Source: an uncultured delta proteobacterium
Lineage (GTDB): Bacteria > Myxococcota_A > Polyangia > Polyangiales > Polyangiaceae
DNA length: 36,017 nucleotides
Reading direction: 5' to 3'
Assembly (NCBI GenBank): GCA_903906315.1
Contig: CAIVJW010000448.1
Location: 1-36,017, forward strand
Within the stretch, counting starts at the first letter, position 1, and every line of letters starts with the position of its first letter. A program made the position numbers and the translations under genes. Below the pieces are notes generated by a model that worked only from the letters and a program-made list of their open reading frames with translations, made no database searches and was not told the origin of the DNA. Positions 30,034 to 36,017 of this stretch are shown one piece after another.

Positions 30034-32742
30034 ATGAGCCAGACGCCGGAGACCGAGGCCAGCGCGGCCGAGAGCGAAGCCCAGCCCCGCGATTTCGAGC
30101 GCGCGGGCGAGCCGGACGCGATCCCTGGGGCGACCGACGAGGAGCCGAGGGCCGACGACGCCGAGGACGCCGATCCGGACGAGGGGCCGCCCCCGCTCCT
30201 GCCGCGCGGCAACCCGCTGCGGCTCGGGCGCGGCGGCGCGACCCTGGCGGCCGGATCGCTCGTCGCGTTCCTCGTGATGGCCATCGGCCCACAGTTCCGC
30301 TTCGGCGTGCCCGTCGCGACGATCGGCGTCCTCCTCGCCACGTTCGGGCTGCTCGATCTGCTCGGATCGTTCGACGACCCCGACGTCCGCGTGGCCAGCC
30401 GCGCCACGCTCCGCGGCCTCGCGCGCCCGCTCGCGGTCCTCGGCGGCTGCGGCCTCGCGCTCTTCGCCGCGGTGAGCGCGGCGGTCGCGGGGTACCTGCC
30501 CGTCGCCGCGTCGGCGGCGATCATCCCGGCGGCCTTCCTCGGCCTGGTCGTGGGCGGCTTCGGCGTCGCGGACGCGATCGGCGCGATCGCCCACGATCCC
30601 GACGGCACGCGCCGGCCGCTCCACCGCCGCCACGGCTTCTGGCTCGTCTGCGCGACCACGCTGCTCTACCTGCCGATGCTCGGCAGCCACTCGCTCTCCG
30701 ATCCGTGGGAGACCCACTACGGCGAGGTCGCGCGCGAGATCCTCGCCCGGAACGACTGGATCTCGCTCTGGTGGGCGCAGGACGGCTGGTTCTGGTCGAA
30801 GCCCGTGCTCGACTTCTGGCTGCAGGCGCTCGCGATGGCGACCTTCGGCGTGCGCTTCCGGTCGAACGGGATGCTCTCCGCCGTCACGGAGGGCCGCGAG
30901 CCCTGGCCCGAGTGGGCCGTGCGACTGCCGATCTTCCTGCTCACGCTGCTCGCCGGATACCTGCTCTACAAGGCCGTCGCGCGGACGTACGGCCGGCGCG
31001 CAGGCCTGCTCGGCGCGCTCGTCCTGACGACGATGCCGCAGTGGTTCCTGGTCTCGCACCAGACCATGACCGACATGCCGTTCGTCGCGACGATGGCCGC
31101 GACGATGGCCCTCTTCCTGCTCGGGGCGAGCGAGGACCCGGATCGCGAGGTCCGTGTCCACGAGCTCGACGTCTTCGGCGTGAAGCTCCGCTTCTCGGCG
31201 TATCACCTGGTGATCGGCGCGATCGTGGCCGTGACCCTGCCGCAGATCCTCTACCTCCTTTCGCGCAACTTCACGCTCGATCTCTCGCCCTTCCGGCCGC
31301 GCTTCCACCCCGACGTCTTCAGCAACGGGTCGCCGGGCAACTGCGGCCTGCCGGGCAACGACGGCTGCCGCGCCGTCAGCGCGACCGTGAAGGGGCTCAC
31401 GCCGGCGCTGCAGGCGCTGATCTGGGCGCAGGCGCTCGGCATCGTGCTCTACGTCAACTGGGGCGAGCGGCGCGCACAGCGGCTCTTCTTCCTCGGCGCG
31501 TGGTTCTTCGCCGCCGTGTCGACCATGGCCAAGGGGCCCGCCGGCTTCGCGCTGCCCGTGGTGGCGGCGCTCGGCTACGTCGTCGCGACGCGGCGCTACC
31601 GGGATCTCCTGCGCATGGAGGTGACCTCGGGCCTGATCGTGCTCGTGACGCTGACGCTGCCGTGGTTCGTCGCCATGTACGCGCGGCACGGACAGCCCTT
31701 CACCGATCGGCTCATCTTCCACGACATGTACAAGCGCGCCCTCACGCACGTGCACGACACGAACGAGGGCGAAGACGTGAGCTTCCGCTTTTACGTCTGG
31801 CAGCTCGGCTACGCGATGTTCCCCTGGACGGGGCTCGCGCCGGCGGGGCTCGTCGCGTGGCTGCGACGGCGTGAGGCCGCGAACGCGAAGAGCGACACGG
31901 CGATCTTCTTCGCCATGTGGTTTCTGTGCTCGTTCGCGCTCTTCTCGCTCATGCCGACCAAGTTTCACCATTACATCCTGCCGGCCGTGCCGCCGGCGGC
32001 GATGCTGATTGGCATTCTCCTCGACGACCTCCTCGCGCGCGCCGCCGACGGAGAGGGCGAGTCGGCGGCGGGCTCGGCGGCAGCGTTCCGACGGCGCTTC
32101 GAGCGAGCGATGCTGGGCGCGGCGGCCGCGTCGGGCGCCGGGCTGGTCGCGATCGTCGGCCGCGACCTCGCCAAGGACGTCGAGGGCCAGCCGAGCCACA
32201 TCCGGCTGCTGCACCTGTTCACGTACAACTACCGGCGACCGTGGCCGCCGTCGCTCGATTTCTCGCGACCGCTCTGGGCCTTCACGATCGCCGCCACCGT
32301 GCTCACGCTGGCGCTCGTCCTCGCGAGGCACCGCAGGTTCGTCGTGCCCGCGCTGGTCGCGCTCGGCCTCGCGTTCGCGGCGTGGGGCCTCGACGTGTAC
32401 TTCGTGAAGACGTCGCCCCACTGGGGGCAGCGCGAGACGACCGTCGCCTACTACCGCGCGTCCGTCGACCGGCCCGGCCCGCTCGTCGCGTACCAGATGA
32501 ACTGGAAGGGCGAGAACTTCTACACGGGCAACCACGTGCCGGCCTTCGTCTCGAGCGGCAAGAAGTTCACCGACTACGTCGCTGAAGAGCGCAAGAAGGG
32601 CTCGAAGACGCTCTATTTCGTCACCGAGCACGGCCGAGCCGGATCGCTCTCGACCGAGCTCGGCGCCACCAAGAGCTTCGAGAAGCTCACGACTCCCGAG
32701 CTCGACAACAAGTTCCTGCTGATCCGGGCCCAGTTCGAGTAG
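30034..32742 (+). CDS. GT39/ArnT-like polytopic glycosyltransferase
   Basis: 902 residues from ATG 30034; an upstream TTG at 30013 is less likely. A charged N-terminal tail of ~60 residues is followed by many membrane helices. The first periplasmic loop after the helix at ~205-218 carries SDPWETHYGEVAREIL with D223 and E226, the acidic motif of GT-C enzymes of the GT39/83 (PMT/ArnT) group. It is followed by WWAQDGWFWSKPVLDFWL. Such enzymes use polyprenyl-phosphate sugars to modify protein, lipid A or wall glycan on the periplasmic face. The segment TMPQWFLVSHQTMTDMPFVA also fits the family. A C-terminal soluble part (~800-902) ends the protein. The extra loop near residues 400-450 contains two cysteines. 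The acceptor is unknown. The sulfatase-type gene downstream is on the same strand. Confidence 0.88.
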   Translation: MSQTPETEASAAESEAQPRDFERAGEPDAIPGATDEEPRADDAEDADPDEGPPPLLPRGNPLRLGRGGATLAAGSLVAFLVMAIGPQFRFGVPVATIGVLLATFGLLDLLGSFDDPDVRVASRATLRGLARPLAVLGGCGLALFAAVSAAVAGYLPVAASAAIIPAAFLGLVVGGFGVADAIGAIAHDPDGTRRPLHRRHGFWLVCATTLLYLPMLGSHSLSDPWETHYGEVAREILARNDWISLWWAQDGWFWSKPVLDFWLQALAMATFGVRFRSNGMLSAVTEGREPWPEWAVRLPIFLLTLLAGYLLYKAVARTYGRRAGLLGALVLTTMPQWFLVSHQTMTDMPFVATMAATMALFLLGASEDPDREVRVHELDVFGVKLRFSAYHLVIGAIVAVTLPQILYLLSRNFTLDLSPFRPRFHPDVFSNGSPGNCGLPGNDGCRAVSATVKGLTPALQALIWAQALGIVLYVNWGERRAQRLFFLGAWFFAAVSTMAKGPAGFALPVVAALGYVVATRRYRDLLRMEVTSGLIVLVTLTLPWFVAMYARHGQPFTDRLIFHDMYKRALTHVHDTNEGEDVSFRFYVWQLGYAMFPWTGLAPAGLVAWLRRREAANAKSDTAIFFAMWFLCSFALFSLMPTKFHHYILPAVPPAAMLIGILLDDLLARAADGEGESAAGSAAAFRRRFERAMLGAAAASGAGLVAIVGRDLAKDVEGQPSHIRLLHLFTYNYRRPWPPSLDFSRPLWAFTIAATVLTLALVLARHRRFVVPALVALGLAFAAWGLDVYFVKTSPHWGQRETTVAYYRASVDRPGPLVAYQMNWKGENFYTGNHVPAFVSSGKKFTDYVAEERKKGSKTLYFVTEHGRAGSLSTELGATKSFEKLTTPELDNKFLLIRAQFE

Positions 32743-32871
32743 CGCCGCCCGGCGCGGGCGCCCCCGCCCCGATCGGTTCGCGCGCGCGTGGCGCCATTTG
32801 CTACGGTCGCGCGGTCGGGGCGAAGGGTCCCGTCGCTGCCGACGGATGGCAGCTGGAGCGAAGCGCAGCCC

Positions 32872-35022
32872 GTGGACGACCCGACCCTCGACCCCAGCAA
32901 GAGCACGCCCTCGGCGGATCCGCGAGGCCCCGCCGAGGCGGCGCCTCCGATCGCCGCGCCCGCGGCGGCAGCACCCGCCGAGGACGCAGCGGCGACCGAA
33001 GCGACGGCGCCGCCCGAGGCCGCGCCCGAGCCCGATCCGCACGCGGCGGAGCCCGAGGTGCCGCCGGTCGCCGTCGCGGACGCGGGCGGCCTCCAGGGCG
33101 CGACCGCGCTCCTCTGGTCTGCGGCGATCGTCGCGGCCTCGCAGGCCGGCGCGATGGTCACGCGGCGCCCCGCCGGGGCGAGCGCGCGCACCTGGGCGAC
33201 CGTCGAGGTCTACGTCGCGGGGCACGTGATCGCGATGGCCCTCGCCGCCGCGGCCGGCGTGCTCGCATGGCGGCAGATCGCGCCGCGCTCGCGCCTCGCG
33301 GGGTACCTCGTGATCGCCGGGATCGCGCTGCCGTTCGGGCAGATCACGCTCCGCGACGACCTCGCGGGCGCCGCGCAGAAGCTCGAGGACTCGACGAGGC
33401 TGCTCGTCGCCGTCGGGCAGCCGCTGCTCGTCGCCATCGTCGCGCTGTCGCTGCCCTTCGCCCTCGCCCTCGGCCGCGCCAGCGCGCGCCCGTGGGCTCG
33501 CTGGGCCGCCGTGCTCGCAGCCGCCGCGATCGGCGCCGCGGGCGCGGTGCTCCAGCCGCAGGGCTACGAGGGGCTGCACCTCCTGACCACGCTCATCGCC
33601 TGCGCGCTCGGCGCGGCCGCGATCGCGGGCGCCCGGCCGCCGGATCGCGCGCTCCGGTGGCCGCGCTGGGTGGGCCGCGGCGCGGTCGCGATCGCGGCCG
33701 CCCTCGCGATCGGATCCGTCGCCGTCTGGCCTCCGAACGCCGTCGTCGTGCTGCTCGGCGCCGAGCCCGCCGCGGTGCTCGTGCCCCACCTCGCCCGCGT
33801 GCACCTGCGCCTCGCGGCGACGCGCGTCGTCCCGCCCGCACAGAAGGAGTGGTTCTCCGATCGGTCGGCCCTGCCTCCGCGGCCCCCGACCCAGCCTGAC
33901 CGACCGCCCGCCGACCTCGTCCTGCTCATCGGCATCGACTCCGTCCGCGCCGCGCTCCTCGCCGACGAGGCGCAGCGCGAGCGCCTGCCGGAGCTCTTCC
34001 GCCTGCGCGACGAGGGTGTGTGGTTCACCGAGGCGCGCAGCGCCGGGGCCTCGACCGCGCCGGCGCTCGCGAGCCTGTTCTCGAGCCTCTACTACTCGCA
34101 GCTCCACTGGACGACGCACCCGAAGCGCAGCACCGAGGTCTTCCCGCACCTCGACCCCTCGCCGCGCTTCCCGGAGCTGCTCGGCGCGGCCGGCGTGCGG
34201 ACGGTCTCGATCGACACCACCGGCTGGCTCACGAACGAGTTCGGCATCGTGCGCGGCTTCAAGATCGAGGAGGGCGCCCGCAAGGGCCGCGGCTACCCGG
34301 CCGCCGACGTGGTGCTCGGGGCGCTCAACCGGCGCCTCGGCCGCGCGCCGTCGCGCACCTTCGGCTTCGCCCACCTGCTCGATCCGCACTCGCCCTACCA
34401 GAGCGCCGGCCGCTTCGCGACGCCGTACGAGGGGTATCTCGCCGAGATCGCGCTCGTCGACAAGGCGATCGGCCGGTTCCGGGCGAAGCTCGAGACGGAG
34501 GGCACGTGGGCCCGCACGACGCTCCTCGTGTTCTCGGACCACGGGGAGGCCTTCGGCGAGCACGGCACCACGTGGCACGGATCGACGGTGTACGACGAGC
34601 TGCTGCGCGTGCCGCTCCTGATCGTGTCGCCCGACCTGACGCCCCGCCTCGTCGCGGCGCCCGTGTCGCTCGTCGACCTCGGTCCCACCATCCTCGACCT
34701 CATGGGCGTCGCCACGCCCGGTCGCATGATGGGTCAGAGCCTCGTCGGCCTGGCGCGCGGAGAGGGGGCGCCTCCGACGCGGCCGATCGTCGCCGAGGCG
34801 CGCCTGAAGCGCGCGATGGTGCTGTCGAACGGCCTGAAGATCGTCCAGGACTCACGCAAGCTCGGCGTCGAGCTCTACGACCTCGCGCGGGACGCGAAGG
34901 AGGAGCACAACGTGTTCGACGACGTGCCCGACGGTCGCAAGAGCCTCGGCGTGCTGGGCGCGTTCTTCGACGAGCACACGCTCCGGCGCCCCGGCTACGA
35001 GGTGCCCTATCGCAAGTGGTGA
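32872..35022 (+). CDS. Membrane-anchored sulfatase/alkaline-phosphatase-superfamily protein
   Basis: 716 residues from GTG 32872, with GGAG 12 bp upstream; the frame is open from 32788. A Pro/Ala/Glu-rich N-terminal tail (~1-70) precedes several membrane helices (~80-310). The catalytic domain (~345-716) shows LIGIDSVRAALL with metal ligand D355. AGASTAPALASL provides a Ser/Thr nucleophile candidate (S394/T395) where sulfatases have CxPxR, so formylglycine chemistry is not expected. FSDHGEAFGEHG carries D556 and H557, and H569 sits in TWHGSTVYDELLRVPLL. This layout fits phosphoethanolamine/phosphoglycerol transferases as well as sulfatase-like hydrolases. Together with the glycosyltransferase 129 bp upstream it suggests periplasmic decoration of an envelope glycan or lipid. 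Confidence 0.85.
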   Translation: MDDPTLDPSKSTPSADPRGPAEAAPPIAAPAAAAPAEDAAATEATAPPEAAPEPDPHAAEPEVPPVAVADAGGLQGATALLWSAAIVAASQAGAMVTRRPAGASARTWATVEVYVAGHVIAMALAAAAGVLAWRQIAPRSRLAGYLVIAGIALPFGQITLRDDLAGAAQKLEDSTRLLVAVGQPLLVAIVALSLPFALALGRASARPWARWAAVLAAAAIGAAGAVLQPQGYEGLHLLTTLIACALGAAAIAGARPPDRALRWPRWVGRGAVAIAAALAIGSVAVWPPNAVVVLLGAEPAAVLVPHLARVHLRLAATRVVPPAQKEWFSDRSALPPRPPTQPDRPPADLVLLIGIDSVRAALLADEAQRERLPELFRLRDEGVWFTEARSAGASTAPALASLFSSLYYSQLHWTTHPKRSTEVFPHLDPSPRFPELLGAAGVRTVSIDTTGWLTNEFGIVRGFKIEEGARKGRGYPAADVVLGALNRRLGRAPSRTFGFAHLLDPHSPYQSAGRFATPYEGYLAEIALVDKAIGRFRAKLETEGTWARTTLLVFSDHGEAFGEHGTTWHGSTVYDELLRVPLLIVSPDLTPRLVAAPVSLVDLGPTILDLMGVATPGRMMGQSLVGLARGEGAPPTRPIVAEARLKRAMVLSNGLKIVQDSRKLGVELYDLARDAKEEHNVFDDVPDGRKSLGVLGAFFDEHTLRRPGYEVPYRKW

Positions 35023-35046
35023 GCGCCCGGAACGCGGCGGGCGCTC
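35021..35046 (+). terminator. GC-rich hairpin right after the sulfatase-like gene
   Basis: GAGCGCCCG (35021-35029) and CGGGCGCTC (35038-35046) are perfect 9-bp complements around an 8-nt loop. They begin within the TGA stop. No T-tract follows, as is common in such GC-rich genomes. Confidence 0.5.
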
Positions 35047-35716
35047 GCGCCGGAGCCCTCAACCCGGCGGGGCGATCGCCTCCGCGAGGGCCCGCAGCTG
35101 GGCGCGGCGGCCCCTGGCCCGTCGCGCTCCGTGACCCGCGCAAGGGAGGAGCGGTCGAATCAGATTCCGTCGTCGTGCTTCGGTCTCGCGCGCGCGGACG
35201 ACGGCTTCGGCGCGGAGGCGGGCCTGGCGGACGAAGACCCCGACGGCGCGGCGGCCGAGTCCGCAAGCGCGACGACGGACGCAGCGGGAGCGACGACGGG
35301 AACCGTGATCGCGGTCGCCGGGGGCGCCGCGCTCTGCGGGGCGCCGGACATGGCAGTCAGCGAGCGGACCGCGACGCCCGTCGACGACCCGCTTCCGGCC
35401 GGGCTGGCTCGATCGGGGGCGCTCTGCAATGGCCCAATCACGAACGCGCCGTCGCCGACGGAAGCCTTGCTGGCCTGCCCGGATCCGCTCGCCAGCGACC
35501 GACGCGAGGCCGAGGTCCGCGGGGCCGCACGTCGGGTCCCGGCACCACCCGCCGCGCGGACTTCGCCGTCCGGGCGGCGGGCTCATCGCCCCGGGTCCGG
35601 TGCCGGAGCGGATTGCGGGGCGAAAGCGCAGAGGCAACGGCCTTCCGCCGCGATCGAAGCGGCGCGCCGCCCATTTGGTGCTTCACCCGCGCCCGCCACG
35701 CTCCGATAGTGAGCGC
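35047..35716. other. Gap before the last lipoprotein gene; one doubtful minus-strand frame
   Basis: No confident gene is seen. On the minus strand, 35441-35160 encodes 93 residues from a GTG, Ala/Pro/Ser-rich, ending KPSSARARPKHDDGI. That tail resembles the low-complexity ends of myxobacterial kinases or secreted proteins. The frame is closed by a TGA at 35583-35585 and has no visible ribosome binding site, so it may be the remnant of a lost gene. Plus-strand frames here look like shadows. Confidence 0.35.
35682..35710 (+). promoter_or_regulatory. Putative promoter of the last lipoprotein gene
   Basis: TTCACC (35682-35687; four of six), a 17-bp spacer and GATAGT (35705-35710), then exactly 6 nt to ATG 35717. 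The -10 box and its distance to the start codon are identical to those of the fur-family gene, predicting a leaderless mRNA. Confidence 0.45.
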
Positions 35717-36017
35717 ATGGATCGTCTTCTCCTCCCCGCCCTCGCGCTCGCCCCCCTCCTCGCGATCGCCGCCGCGGCCTGCGGGTCCGGCGACGGGGCG
35801 AACGCGGGCGGCGACGGGACCTCGTCCTCGACGACGAGCGGCGGCGAGGGCGGCGCGGCCACGACGAGCGCCTCCGGTGGCGCGGGCGGGGCGTCGACCA
35901 CCACGGCCTCCGGCGGCGCGGGCGGCGCGACGACCACGAGCGCCGGCGGCGCGGGCGGGTCGACCACCACCACGGGCGCCGGCGGCGCGGGCGGGGTGCC
36001 CGGCGCGTGGTGCCAGC
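35717..36017 (+). CDS. Lipoprotein with Gly/Ala/Thr repeat linker (partial, runs off window)
   Basis: The first 100 residues are present; the gene continues past the right edge. MDRLLLPALALAPLLAIAAA precedes AC, with C22 as the likely lipidated cysteine. A linker of tandem Gly-Gly-Ala-Gly-Gly and Thr/Ser blocks follows (for example GGAGGASTTTASGGAGGATT), close in style to the linker of the small Cys-rich lipoprotein at 27654-28151. The visible part ends GAWCQ as a folded domain probably begins. The opposite-strand frame is Val/Pro/Ala low complexity and is rejected. The mature domain lies outside the window, so no function can be given. Confidence 0.8.
   Translation, partial: MDRLLLPALALAPLLAIAAAACGSGDGANAGGDGTSSSTTSGGEGGAATTSASGGAGGASTTTASGGAGGATTTSAGGAGGSTTTTGAGGAGGVPGAWCQ
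35875..35997 (+). repeat. Tandem GC-rich repeats in lipoprotein linker
   Basis: About four imperfect units of 30-36 bp built from GGCGGCGCGGGCGGG followed by a short ACGACCACG-like block. All differences keep the reading frame. Confidence 0.7.

Noticed and set aside
30016-34578. 1520-residue open frame on the minus strand
   Set aside because: It mirrors two well-supported plus-strand membrane proteins, and its translation is Arg/Glu/His/Ala-rich without domains. Long antisense frames are expected at this GC content.
35131-35709. 192-residue plus-strand frame before the last lipoprotein
   Set aside because: No ribosome binding site, domain or signal peptide; composition is like random GC-rich sequence, and the lipoprotein promoter lies at its end.

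Overview
The window is very GC-rich, densely coded DNA with GTG and TTG starts, Ala/Pro/Arg-rich linkers and long meaningless open frames on the opposite strands. The gene content points to a myxobacterium (Myxococcota, most likely the Polyangia/Sorangium side): tandem Hanks-type Ser/Thr kinases with C-terminal PEGA-like domains, Cys-rich surface proteins ending in a MYXO-CTERM-like tail, lipoproteins with Gly/Ala/Thr linkers after the lipobox, and TPR proteins with a degenerate NTPase-like head. No tRNA, rRNA, CRISPR array or insertion sequence was found.

Layout. 3-3234: end of an ABC-transporter operon (ATPase tail, ABC-2 permease, a repeat-type protein), joined by GTGA stop/start overlaps. 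3292-3777: Fur-family regulator. 3810-5759: two minus-strand envelope genes (putative lipoprotein and an extensin-like/M15-type zinc peptidase). 5876-6916: hrcA. 6917-7387: non-coding, holding a long imperfect inverted repeat built from 9-bp units. 7388-10319: minus-strand TPR protein and RluA-type pseudouridine synthase. 10558-11403: single-receiver response regulator, ending in three 35-bp tandem hairpin repeats. 11627-14446: valS.

14697-22588: two tandem paralogous surface proteins. Each has a lipobox, a conserved N-terminal domain, seven kelch-like repeats, a long Cys-rich stalk and a MYXO-CTERM-like tail. The second carries an extra ~183-residue domain and a run-on tail that overlaps the next gene. 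22539-25671: two tandem membrane Ser/Thr kinases on the minus strand. 25831-27627: a divergent TPR-PEGA-beta-barrel outer-membrane protein. 27654-28151: Cys-rich lipoprotein. 28330-29967: radical SAM enzyme with a large unrecognised C-terminal region. 30034-35022: a GT39-type membrane glycosyltransferase followed by a membrane-anchored sulfatase/alkaline-phosphatase-superfamily enzyme. 35023-35716: mostly non-coding with one doubtful small frame. 35717 to the end: start of another lipoprotein.

Taken together, the right two thirds is an envelope region: surface-anchored adhesin-like proteins, kinases with periplasm-facing PEGA-like domains, a PEGA/TPR outer-membrane barrel and glycan-modifying enzymes. 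The left third is mostly housekeeping and regulatory. Several genes (fur, the last lipoprotein, perhaps hrcA) have a -10-like box so close to the start codon that leaderless or near-leaderless transcripts are predicted.
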